From Firmicutes bacterium UBA6806 (GTDB taxonomy: Bacteria; Bacillota; Clostridia; Peptostreptococcales; Acidaminobacteraceae): DNA of 64,000 nucleotides. The position numbers and the translations under genes were made by a program. Every line of letters starts with the position of its first letter. The first letter of the stretch is position 1. The notes beneath the pieces were generated by a model. That model worked only from the letters and a program-made list of their open reading frames with translations, searched no databases and was not told where the DNA came from. Of this stretch, positions 41,943-49,649 are shown piece after piece. The stretch covers positions 4,316-68,315 of the forward strand of contig DKFC01000063.1 of the NCBI GenBank assembly GCA_002452745.1, read 5' to 3'.

Positions 41943-42950
41943 TTAGTACTCCAGTTGAAAGTCAAAACCGGGATTAACATCCACTCTATAATTAAATACA
42001 ATGCCTTTTGGACATTGAGCTTTTTCACTTAGTCTTGTAAGTCTCTGTGGCAATGTCAGTGAACATTCATCCACCTGAATAAAGACATTCCCAAAAACCT
42101 GAATCACAGTATTTAAAACCAGCAATTCATAGAGATTGTGTTCAAAGTTTTGAATCTTTAGTCTTATCTCTTGAAACGACTCATTCCTCATACAGGTTTC
42201 CCTATTTAAATTTAAAACAGTTCCTATAGAAATAGAACAATTTTCCGTACTGCTCAAATCTCCAAGCTTTTGACGATGTTGTTTTTTTGAATCCACTGCA
42301 CTGAGTTCAACCAGTATATTTTCTGGAATCCAAATGCCATCTGTCTGAAGATGAGGCACGAGGTTTTGCATGATAGATACTTGTGGTTCTCGCCTTAATG
42401 CATTGAGCATAGTCTCCGAAACCATTATATGATAGGGTACATGTCTGCTAATATCCACCTGAGTTGCATCACAATAAAAGATTTCTTCAACGTATGCCTC
42501 TATTTCCAAATGTTGAATTACCTTTCCTATTTGTCTGATGCTTTCAGGATTTATTTCAAGTCCTGTTATTGAAATCTCCTCTGGGTCAAAAAAAGCTGTC
42601 AGCGGAAAGACCAACGCACCAAAAGGGCCTGTCCCCGCATATAAAATTCGAATTCGCTCTTCTGGAAATCGTCTTTTAGCTTCGATGATACCATTGTAGA
42701 TGCCATATATAAACTGCTTTGTTCTCAAGAACTCACAAACGCATCTGGCTGCCCAAAAAGCTCCAATCGCCCGTCCCGATTCCGTCTCGATATTTTCTAT
42801 GTATACCTCATCGTTCCCTTCTACATCTGTCATTTTGAGGAAGAACTCATATAGTGCATCTGTGGATGCCTTAATTTCACCATAGTGGTCTTCCTCTTTC
42901 AGCAGAGGGGTCAGCACTTTCTTGAGATATTCTCTGTCTCTTCCTTTCAC
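41943..42950 (-). CDS. PRMT-like SAM-dependent methyltransferase
   Basis: A 335-residue class I methyltransferase. Motif I is ILYAGTGPFGALV (residues ~102-114) and motif post-I is ITGLEINPES (128-137). VSETMLNALRREP carries two glutamates exactly 9 residues apart (E179, E188), as in the double-E loop of protein arginine methyltransferases, followed by a PRMT-like GIWIPENILVEL. The C-terminal barrel is divergent and I do not see a THW motif. SGRAIGAFWAARCV near residue 60 would form the N-terminal cap. The start is GTG 42950 with GGGGAG upstream. It leads an operon with two tail-collar proteins and a discoidin protein. The substrate is unknown. Confidence 0.7.
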   Translation of the reverse strand: MKGRDREYLKKVLTPLLKEEDHYGEIKASTDALYEFFLKMTDVEGNDEVYIENIETESGRAIGAFWAARCVCEFLRTKQFIYGIYNGIIEAKRRFPEERIRILYAGTGPFGALVFPLTAFFDPEEISITGLEINPESIRQIGKVIQHLEIEAYVEEIFYCDATQVDISRHVPYHIMVSETMLNALRREPQVSIMQNLVPHLQTDGIWIPENILVELSAVDSKKQHRQKLGDLSSTENCSISIGTVLNLNRETCMRNESFQEIRLKIQNFEHNLYELLVLNTVIQVFGNVFIQVDECSLTLPQRLTRLSEKAQCPKGIVFNYRVDVNPGFDFQLEY

Positions 42951-42990
42951 GTGGCTCCCCTTATTGGTCTTCGTTTAAATTTATGCCCTT

Positions 42991-43018
42991 ATTATACCAT
43001 TTTTTCATATGTTATCAA
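42991..43018 (-). promoter_or_regulatory. Strong promoter of the methyltransferase/collar operon
   Basis: On the minus strand TTGATA (43013-43018), a 16-bp spacer and consensus TATAAT (42991-42996), with TGG forming an extended -10. The RNA would start near 42985. Confidence 0.75.
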
Positions 43019-43051
43019 CACATTCGTCTGAATATTCAACCAATTGTCATT

Positions 43052-43606
43052 CTATTCTCTTCCATCCCATTCTGCCTTTAGTATGCCGTATTTCAATCGG
43101 TCATAAAAAGTTTTATCAACACGGCATCCGCATCGTATTGTTCCCTCTAGCGCAAACCCCAGTTTCTCAGCAAGCCTCATCATGCCCAAATTGCCACTCC
43201 AAGTTGAAAGGCCTATCCTCGACAAATTAAGCGAATCAAACAAGTACTCAATCCAAAGCGTTAAAGCCTCTTCTCCTATACCACGCCCCCAATAGGCTTC
43301 TTCTGGAATGTCAATTCCTATCTCAGTCATGTGCGGATCTTTGTTATCATGGTAGACGACGACCCATCCAATATGGCGCTTGTCATATGCTTCAATCTCT
43401 AAAAATCTATAGGGAGGCTTTCCGCCATCATAAATCCAAGTTCGTCTCCAATTGATAATTGCTGATAAATTGCTATCACTCCAAGGAGTGTCCAGTTGCC
43501 ATGCCTTGAGATCTTTATTATTCCACCGCTTATACTGTGAAATATCTGAAAGGTTTGTCGCCCTTAGCGTCACTTGTCTCCCTCTAATGCAAAATTTGTG
43601 GTTCAT
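43052..43606 (-). CDS. GNAT-family N-acetyltransferase (RimJ/RimL type)
   Basis: A 184-residue acetyltransferase. Motif A, which binds acetyl-CoA, is in IPEEAYWGRGIGEEALTLW, and the following strand-helix NLSRIGLSTWSGNLGMMRLAEKLGF is typical of RimJ/RimL proteins. AGGAGGCAAG precedes the ATG. Its substrate is unknown. It has its own -10 (TATAAT at 43677-43682 on the minus strand) within a sequence that resembles 49104-49138. Confidence 0.88.
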   Translation of the reverse strand: MNHKFCIRGRQVTLRATNLSDISQYKRWNNKDLKAWQLDTPWSDSNLSAIINWRRTWIYDGGKPPYRFLEIEAYDKRHIGWVVVYHDNKDPHMTEIGIDIPEEAYWGRGIGEEALTLWIEYLFDSLNLSRIGLSTWSGNLGMMRLAEKLGFALEGTIRCGCRVDKTFYDRLKYGILKAEWDGRE

Positions 43607-43650
43607 CTTGCCTCCTGCTTCGAATATAGTCTGTAATCAATGTTTTATCG

Positions 43651-43685
43651 AAACGCCTATTTCACTTGCTGAGTCTATTATACCC
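43651..43685 (-). repeat. Partial copy of a palindromic promoter element
   Basis: AAACGCCT (43651-43658) and TGAGTCTATTATACCC (43670-43685) also occur, closer together, in the perfect palindrome at 49104-49138. On the minus strand this carries the TATAAT of the acetyltransferase gene. Confidence 0.5.
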
Positions 43686-43692
43686 ACTTTAT

Positions 43693-43714
43693 AAAAAAGC
43701 CCTCTTCCGAGGGC
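43693..43714 (-). terminator. Intrinsic terminator of the calcium-loop protein gene
   Basis: Stem GCCCTC/GAGGGC with loop GGAA, followed by TTTTTT on the minus strand. Confidence 0.85.
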
Positions 43715-43721
43715 AATTTGA

Positions 43722-44714
43722 TTAAATTTTTAGATCAATTTCATGAATTGCAGCACTTTGGCCATCTTCTCTTAAGTATACACTGGAATTTTTGATCTTG
43801 GCAATTGGATCAAGGCCTTCCTTAATTGTATAAGGGCTGGAAACAGCACGCAAATAAATTGCACCAACACCTGCCTCTTTGAGACCAATTAAAGTTCCCT
43901 TTCCGCTTGGCGACATCACCCACACCTTTAGGCTGTTATAAATTTCATCATTTTCATCAATCCAGCCATTGAAATCTGAATCATATGCATTCAATTCACC
44001 AAATCCCGATCCTGTTTTCGGCCCAAAGAGTTCAGTGCCATCATCAACAACACCATTGTCATTTTTATCAAGTACCAAGAATCCACTACCTTCCGCAAGC
44101 CTTCTGAATGTATCTGGGTGTCCATCCAAATCAATATCCAGTTGTATTTTTCCTTCGCCAAAGGCAATCCCGCTTCCATCAATATCAATAACCAATGGAT
44201 CATACATCGTGCCAATTGAAATCGTATAATCCAGTCGCTCATAGTACTCTCTGGAATATCCGAGATTCATCTGAAAGTCAATGGTTCTTCCATCTGATGT
44301 TTGAACTGTTCCCTCTGAGCTGAAGGTCATTTTTTCAGCTTCAAAAATTTCTCGCGAACCTGAAATCTGAATTCCAGCGTTTACTGGCCCATTGTTTTGA
44401 AAGTTAACACCAATTCCTGAAGAAGAATTTTGGTCAATCTTAACAGATCTTGAGAATTTAAAATCTTTTCCCAAAATCGCTGAAATTAAAATTTCCAAGA
44501 GACTTAGCTCACTTTCTTCCTTATCTGTGAGAAAATCAATGTTCATGGATTCATCCGATCTGTCTAGAGTCTCAACCTCTGCCGCATCTTCTCTCATTAA
44601 AGCCCTTATCATGGTTTTTTTGGGAGAAGTGAGCTTTACCGCCTCCTCTTGCCTCTCATAATGAACTGATTTTGAAAATGCATTCTGCCTGACATTAAAA
44701 TTGGCAATTCTCAT
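43722..44714 (-). CDS. Protein with EF-hand-like calcium loops, no signal peptide
   Basis: A 330-residue acidic protein. Its C-terminal half (from ~165) has the pattern PLVIDIDGSGIAFGEGKIQL, then two EF-hand-like loops, DKNDNGVVDDGTELFG and DSDFNGWIDENDEIYNSLKVW. This arrangement recurs in many Clostridia and in hemolysin-like VCBS/EF-hand proteins. The N-terminal ~100 residues are charged and unmatched, with no signal peptide or membrane segment. It probably binds calcium. Whether it is exported is unclear. GGAGG precedes the ATG. It is transcribed alone. Confidence 0.75.
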   Translation of the reverse strand: MRIANFNVRQNAFSKSVHYERQEEAVKLTSPKKTMIRALMREDAAEVETLDRSDESMNIDFLTDKEESELSLLEILISAILGKDFKFSRSVKIDQNSSSGIGVNFQNNGPVNAGIQISGSREIFEAEKMTFSSEGTVQTSDGRTIDFQMNLGYSREYYERLDYTISIGTMYDPLVIDIDGSGIAFGEGKIQLDIDLDGHPDTFRRLAEGSGFLVLDKNDNGVVDDGTELFGPKTGSGFGELNAYDSDFNGWIDENDEIYNSLKVWVMSPSGKGTLIGLKEAGVGAIYLRAVSSPYTIKEGLDPIAKIKNSSVYLREDGQSAAIHEIDLKI

Positions 44715-44802
44715 AAATACACCTCCTCGTATTTGATCAATAATTTGGACTCCATTCCTTATTCACCTTATCGGCCAAATACATTCATTTCTTTATAACT
44801 CC

Positions 44803-44838
44803 CAAAAAAAGAAACTATCGGAAATTCCAATAGTTTTT
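44803..44838 (-). terminator. Intrinsic terminator after the M15 peptidase gene
   Basis: Stem AAACTAT/ATAGTTT with inner GGAA/TTCC. On the minus strand it is followed by a TTTCTTTTTTT tract. Confidence 0.75.
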
Positions 44839-44861
44839 CATAAAATAACAAGCTCCTCAAT

Positions 44862-45713
44862 TTACTGATTTAACTTCTTTTGAAAATGCTGATAGTCCTT
44901 CAATGATTTAAATTCACCACCCCACGTCCAACCTGCTTCAGTAAAAAGCTGATAGCATAAATCTCCCTTTTGAATCATACCTACTTTATAAATATCTCGG
45001 TCCAAATAGGCACGTCCTGCCTCTGGAGAGACACCGTCTTTTGTCACATAAGGATTTTGAAGTGGATTGATATCTATTGCTGTTCCATAGCTGTGAAGGG
45101 AAAGAGTAGCTGTCCCGCTAACAGGTCTATAGTTAAAAGCCGATGTGTTGTTATCAGCCATTGAGGCGTCGTCATCTGCTCCATAATCATCGACTAGATT
45201 GATTTTTTCAATAGGATATTTGGCATCATAAAGTGCTCTGAAAATCTCAACGACTTCTTCCGAAACCGCTTTATTTACAATCATCTTACCCACTTCTGTC
45301 TTTTCGTCAAAGTCATAATATGTCAAAGTCAAGAGCCTTAAATCATCTATGGTGATGTTGTCATTGGGTTTAAAGGATTTTCCCTCTATATAAGCAGCCG
45401 TTTCAGAATCAATGGTCTCTACTTTAAAAACTGGTTCTACGGGTTTCTCTTTTGGTTCTTCCGAAGGCATTTTGGTTTCTATACTCTCGATTTCAACAAC
45501 GTCATTTTGCTGTGAATTTGACATTGAATCTGACTTTGAGTCAGCCTTCAACTCTATATCGGGTTCTCTTTCCAAATTAGGTATTTCAATCTGAACGCTT
45601 TCATCTTTTCCGTTCTCGTCATGACTAGACTCCCAAAAAAGATAGAGTCCAATTCCACAAAGTCCAAGTAAAACACCAATTGTGATTCCAAGTAGGGGCA
45701 TTTCTCTTTTCAT
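44862..45713 (-). CDS. Membrane-anchored M15-family peptidoglycan peptidase
   Basis: A 283-residue protein with an N-terminal anchor (LLGITIGVLLGLCGIGLYLFW) and a low-complexity acidic linker to residue ~105. The M15 domain has the zinc ligands SLHSYGTAIDINP (His and Asp) and a C-terminal YQHFQ histidine after WTWGGEF. This is the L-Ala-D-Glu/D-Ala-D-Ala peptidase pattern, cutting peptidoglycan stem peptides outside the cell. AGGAGGAG precedes the ATG, and the stop of the sigma-54 activator lies 1 base upstream, so the two are co-transcribed. Confidence 0.88.
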   Translation of the reverse strand: MKREMPLLGITIGVLLGLCGIGLYLFWESSHDENGKDESVQIEIPNLEREPDIELKADSKSDSMSNSQQNDVVEIESIETKMPSEEPKEKPVEPVFKVETIDSETAAYIEGKSFKPNDNITIDDLRLLTLTYYDFDEKTEVGKMIVNKAVSEEVVEIFRALYDAKYPIEKINLVDDYGADDDASMADNNTSAFNYRPVSGTATLSLHSYGTAIDINPLQNPYVTKDGVSPEAGRAYLDRDIYKVGMIQKGDLCYQLFTEAGWTWGGEFKSLKDYQHFQKKLNQ

Positions 45714-45714
45714 T

Positions 45715-47541
45715 TTAGGACTCCTCCTGTAGTTTGTACTCTGCTATTTTCCGATAGAGTGTTGCCCTGCTAATTCCCAATGCTTTTGCAGCCAGTTCTG
45801 TGGATTTTTTATACGGTTTATAATAGTTCAGAACACTGCTGATTGCCCTTTTCTCCATCTCTGAAATGGTTTCAAATGCCTGTGGCGCTTCCGCCTGAGC
45901 AAGCGGAAGCACTGGCGACTCTTCAAATTCAGGATAGACAATCTCAACCGTTCTTTCGACCGTCTCAACGTTCAACCATCTTTTTTGAAGTTTTTTTGGA
46001 AGACAGTCTATCCTCAAAGTGTTGTTATCACACATGTTAACAGCATACTCTATGGTATTTTCAAGCTCTCTGACATTTCCCGGCCAGTCATACTGCTGAA
46101 GGCGCTCAAAGCAGGTCTCTTCAATACTGCCAATCGGTTTGCCCAATTTCTTGTCCGCACGTTTTACTAAATGCCATACAAGCTCTGGAATATCCTCTTT
46201 TCGTTGCCTCAAAGGCGGCACGATAATTGGGATGACGTTCAGCCTATAAAACAGGTCCTTCCTAAACGCACCTTCCTCAACTTTGTTTTCAAGCTCTTGA
46301 TTGGTTGCCGCTACAATTCTGACATCCACAGGAACAGGCTCTTTTCCGCCAATTCTCTCCACAGCACCTTCCTGTAAAACCCTCAGTAATTTAGACTGTA
46401 GATGAAGGGGCATATCACCTATTTCATCAAGAAAGAGAGTCCCCTTATTGGCCATCTGAAATTTGCCGGGTTTTCCACCCTTTTTAGCACCCGTAAATGC
46501 ACCCTCTTCGTATCCAAACAACTCACTTTCCAATAGTTGTTCTGGAATAGCCGCACAGTTAATTGCAATAAAAGGCCCTCTCCGCCTGTTACTGGCCTGA
46601 TGAATTGCTCTGGAAAAGAGCTCCTTTCCAGTGCCACTTTCCCCCTGAATCAGTACCGTTGACGTCCCTCCTGCAACCTTTGTCGCCAATGCCTTTACCT
46701 GCTCCAAAACTTGAGAACGCCCTATAATGTGTTCAAACTTTGTGGTGACTGGATCTGTCATCACTTCGTTTACCGTGTTGATGACGTCCTCCATGGCCCT
46801 AAAGGCAATAACATAGCCTCTTAAAGTACTTTCGAGCTGAATTAAACTGACATCATAAAGTCCCTGTCCTAGCAATTTGCTAGAATAGGGACGATTGCTT
46901 ACGGAAGTGTTCAAATTTAAAATTGTTTCCACTTCTTCCTCTTGAAAAATATCGCTAAGGGCATTGATTTCAGGTCGGTTTATCATTTTGAGCACTTTTT
47001 CATTTGCCCTTATGACAAGTCCATTCTTTTGAACTGCCACAAACCCGGTCTCAAGAGAATCCACCACAATTTCAAGTTCTTTTGCGAGGAGTGCCATTTC
47101 CTCAAGCGCCTTTTGTTCATTGACTTTTGAAGAAATCAAATCTGCCATACGATTGAGAAACTTGAGTAAGTTTATTTGGTTTGCAATAATATGTTCTTTC
47201 TGATGGCTTTCAAAGGCAATGAGTCCTATGACGCCAATCGTTTCTTCACCGAGTTTTATAGGACAGCACACCTCTGCATGTTCGTTGCATTTATTCTTGC
47301 AGTCGCAAAGAGTGCAGGCCTGATGATCGCCCGGATTTTCGATGATAAATTCTGAGCCTGTACGCAGTGCATAGCCAAAGGCCGAATGTCCGCTGACGGT
47401 CTTGCCAATACTCTCTTGATAGCTGCCTGTTCCAGCGATCCTAAGAAGAGAATCGTCTACGATGGTAACATCTATGTCAATGACGCTGGCGATTGCATCA
47501 CAAATTAGCTGTGCATTGTCTTTGACTTTATCCAGTTTCAC
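45715..47541 (-). CDS. Sigma-54-dependent enhancer-binding activator with cysteine-cluster sensor domain
   Basis: A ~608-residue EBP. The N-terminal sensor (~1-150) is GAF/CdaR-like and holds CTLCDCKNKCNEHAEVCC (residues ~76-93), a likely metal or redox site. A PAS domain (~160-265) follows. The AAA+ domain has Walker A IQGESGTGKELFSRAIH, the sigma-54-contacting GAFTGA loop in EEGAFTGAKKGG, Walker B TLFLDEIGDMPL and the switch DVRIVAATNQELE. The Fis-type HTH is AAKALGISRATLYRKIAEYK. The GTG at 47541 with AGGGGA upstream is the best start. It may act on the sigma-54 promoter at 23407, but the two are not adjacent. Confidence 0.88.
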   Translation of the reverse strand: MKLDKVKDNAQLICDAIASVIDIDVTIVDDSLLRIAGTGSYQESIGKTVSGHSAFGYALRTGSEFIIENPGDHQACTLCDCKNKCNEHAEVCCPIKLGEETIGVIGLIAFESHQKEHIIANQINLLKFLNRMADLISSKVNEQKALEEMALLAKELEIVVDSLETGFVAVQKNGLVIRANEKVLKMINRPEINALSDIFQEEEVETILNLNTSVSNRPYSSKLLGQGLYDVSLIQLESTLRGYVIAFRAMEDVINTVNEVMTDPVTTKFEHIIGRSQVLEQVKALATKVAGGTSTVLIQGESGTGKELFSRAIHQASNRRRGPFIAINCAAIPEQLLESELFGYEEGAFTGAKKGGKPGKFQMANKGTLFLDEIGDMPLHLQSKLLRVLQEGAVERIGGKEPVPVDVRIVAATNQELENKVEEGAFRKDLFYRLNVIPIIVPPLRQRKEDIPELVWHLVKRADKKLGKPIGSIEETCFERLQQYDWPGNVRELENTIEYAVNMCDNNTLRIDCLPKKLQKRWLNVETVERTVEIVYPEFEESPVLPLAQAEAPQAFETISEMEKRAISSVLNYYKPYKKSTELAAKALGISRATLYRKIAEYKLQEES

Positions 47542-47589
47542 CTGACATCCCCTTTCATCCTCTAAATCTTTTTTTATCAAATTTGGCCT

Positions 47590-48804
47590 TTAGTCTGTCA
47601 TGAGCTTGACCACTTCTCCCGCCCATTTGACAGACTCCACATAATCGTTCAGTAAAATTTCCGCATTTAATTGAATTGTCATGCACATGTCGTCAGCCTT
47701 TTGCCAGTCGCCTCTCTCATATGCAGCCATCAATTCTGAAATCGGCTGTAAAATGCCCTTCTCATAAATCAGCGCCTCTTTAATGCTCAGTGGAATTGAA
47801 ATATCCTTAAGCGCCTCTTCCATAGGCTCATCGAGCATGGCGTCCAAAGTGCTGAAAAGTCCCATCATTGCCGCCTCATGTTTGACGTTTTTCATACTGG
47901 TGTGCCGGGCAATTTCCTCTGCGAACTTGGCTCTAATAAGCGAAACTGTCATGAGCTCTTTGGGTTTGCCCATTCCCAAATCCTGAATCATCAAAATACT
48001 AATCCATCTCTCAATCTCTTTAAGTCCCATATAGGTTAGAGCCCGTTTTATGGAATATATGAGATCATCACCTGCTCTGGAGCTAATCACCTTCATAACC
48101 CTGTAAGCCAGATGAACATCTTTTTCAATAATTTCTGCCAGAGCTTGGTAGGACGGCTCCGGTCTCTTTAATTCATTTAAAATTCGAATATACTGCACTT
48201 TGGAAGATGCCTTGCTCTCATTTGTCTTACCAATAATCTTAGGTCTGCTGAAAAAATAACCCTGAAATAAATGAAACCCCATCTCCTTCGCCTGCTTAAA
48301 TTCGTCCTCTGACTCAATTTTTTCAGCCAAGAGAATTTTATTGGCCGCAATTGCCTTCATAACAGACAATCTAAGTGTTTCCAGAGGTGTTTGAATCAAA
48401 TCAAACTTGATGATGTCTGCATATGGAACAAGTGGATAATCATCATAGTCTTCCACGAAATCATCAAGGGCTATTTTATACCCTTCTTTTTTTAGCATCT
48501 TGATTTTATCAATTAGCTCGTCATCCACAACAACATCTTCAAGGACTTCAATAATCAGTCTTTGCGGCTCAATGAGCTCTGATAAATCCGCTTTGAGAAA
48601 TTCAGCGTCAAAGTTCACAAATGCCCGTTTGTTGTCCACTATTTGATATGCCCCTGACTCAAACAGACCTGTTACGACACTTGCCGTGGCAGATTGTGAT
48701 GAAACGCCGTCAAATTGCGACGAGTCGCCACTCTGCCGATATAACAGTTCATAGCCATATACCTCCAATGAACTGTTGAAAATTGGTTGTCTTGCAATAT
48801 ACAT
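47590..48804 (-). CDS. EAL-like/HDOD signalling protein (YuxH type)
   Basis: A 404-residue protein with an N-terminal EAL-like domain (MYIARQPIFNSSLEVYGYELLYR). The usual EAL motif reads ELL here, and the DDF motif is LDDFVEDYDDYP, so c-di-GMP hydrolysis is doubtful. An HDOD domain (~205-400; IEKDVHLAYRVMKVISSRAG) follows, as in YuxH/CdgJ proteins. It may bind c-di-GMP or regulate motility without catalysis. AACTGGGGGAAC precedes the ATG. It is followed by the sigma-54 activator with about 50 bp between. Confidence 0.85.
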   Translation of the reverse strand: MYIARQPIFNSSLEVYGYELLYRQSGDSSQFDGVSSQSATASVVTGLFESGAYQIVDNKRAFVNFDAEFLKADLSELIEPQRLIIEVLEDVVVDDELIDKIKMLKKEGYKIALDDFVEDYDDYPLVPYADIIKFDLIQTPLETLRLSVMKAIAANKILLAEKIESEDEFKQAKEMGFHLFQGYFFSRPKIIGKTNESKASSKVQYIRILNELKRPEPSYQALAEIIEKDVHLAYRVMKVISSRAGDDLIYSIKRALTYMGLKEIERWISILMIQDLGMGKPKELMTVSLIRAKFAEEIARHTSMKNVKHEAAMMGLFSTLDAMLDEPMEEALKDISIPLSIKEALIYEKGILQPISELMAAYERGDWQKADDMCMTIQLNAEILLNDYVESVKWAGEVVKLMTD

Positions 48805-48824
48805 TTTGTTCCCCCAGTTAAATC

Positions 48825-48857
48825 ATTATATTATAATACGTGCGCCCTATATGTCTA
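48825..48857 (-). promoter_or_regulatory. Promoter of the EAL-HDOD operon
   Basis: On the minus strand TAGACA (48852-48857), a 16-bp spacer and TATAAT (48830-48835). A second overlapping TATAAT lies at 48825-48830. Confidence 0.65.
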
Positions 48858-49165
48858 TGTACCCTAAATCAACTGAAAATTTCATGAATCGTTAAAGCCA
48901 CCTAAAAATCCATGAAAATTCAGCACGAGATGATTCAGCACAGGAGTTGAAAAAAATTTCAGCATTTAAACTGCAAAACTTACTGCGAAAATGTGCTAGT
49001 CTATACCCTTATTATATCATCTCGGCTCATAATAGTCTTATTAAATATAATGTCCTGGTGACGGTTAAAGTCCCGCCTTTGACAAATAAACAGGTGTAAA
49101 TTTAAAACGCCTTGGGTATAATAGACTCAAGGCGTTTTATCAATTAATTGAAAATCAGGTGACCT
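48858..49165. other. Divergent intergenic region before the HD-domain gene
   Basis: It holds the perfect palindrome at 49104-49138 (separate entry). Several -10-like words (TTATTATATC near 49010, TATAAT at 49053-49058) occur, and a TTGACA (49079-49084). I see no gene and no known riboswitch motif. Confidence 0.4.
49104..49138. promoter_or_regulatory. Perfect 11-bp palindrome enclosing a TATAAT box
   Basis: AAAACGCCTTG/CAAGGCGTTTT (49104-49114 with 49128-49138) encloses GGTATAATAGACT. The -10-like TATAAT is at 49117-49122. As RNA it would be a hairpin followed by TTTTAT, so it could instead be a terminator. GGGTATAATAGACTCA (16 bases) is repeated in the acetyltransferase promoter at 43670-43685. 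Confidence 0.5.
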
Positions 49166-49648
49166 ATGAATGAGTTCAAAGATATCACACGGGATATCGT
49201 CAAACACAGAATCTTTAAAAAGACGAGGCAAATATGGCATCATCATCAGAGTGTTTTCCACCACTCACTGGCTGTAGCTTATTTGAGCTATAAAATTGCC
49301 AAGAAAATAGGTTTGGATTACCGATCTGCTGCAAGAGCTGGGCTTCTTCACGATTTTTTTCTCTATGACTGGAGAGCGCCACGCAAAAAAAAATTCTTTG
49401 AAAAACACGGTTTCACTCATGCCAGAGAAGCCCATAAGAACGCTGTCGAGCATTTCTCGCTAAACCCAGTTGAAGAAGATGCCATTTTAAAGCACATGTT
49501 TCCTCTCAACATAAAGCCACCTTCTTATGCTGTCAGCTGGATTGTGACCCTCGCAGACAAGTACATCTCCATAGCGGAGTATCTAAGACGCACATCTGAC
49601 GCTTTTAAAGTTTTAAAAAGAGAAAAAGCAAAACACATGCGCCCATAA
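49166..49648 (+). CDS. HD-domain phosphohydrolase
   Basis: A 160-residue HD-domain protein. The metal ligands are H in HHSLAVAYLSYKIAKKIG, HD in GLLHDFFLYDW, a His in VEHFSLNP.EEDAILKHMFP and the aspartate in TLADKYIS. It is related to the short YfbR/Hdig-like HD hydrolases that act on phosphate esters or nucleotides. The sequence CAGGTGACCT precedes the ATG. Its stop nearly abuts the convergent PHP-PPP gene. Confidence 0.8.
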   Translation: MNEFKDITRDIVKHRIFKKTRQIWHHHQSVFHHSLAVAYLSYKIAKKIGLDYRSAARAGLLHDFFLYDWRAPRKKKFFEKHGFTHAREAHKNAVEHFSLNPVEEDAILKHMFPLNIKPPSYAVSWIVTLADKYISIAEYLRRTSDAFKVLKREKAKHMRP

Positions 49649-49649
49649 T

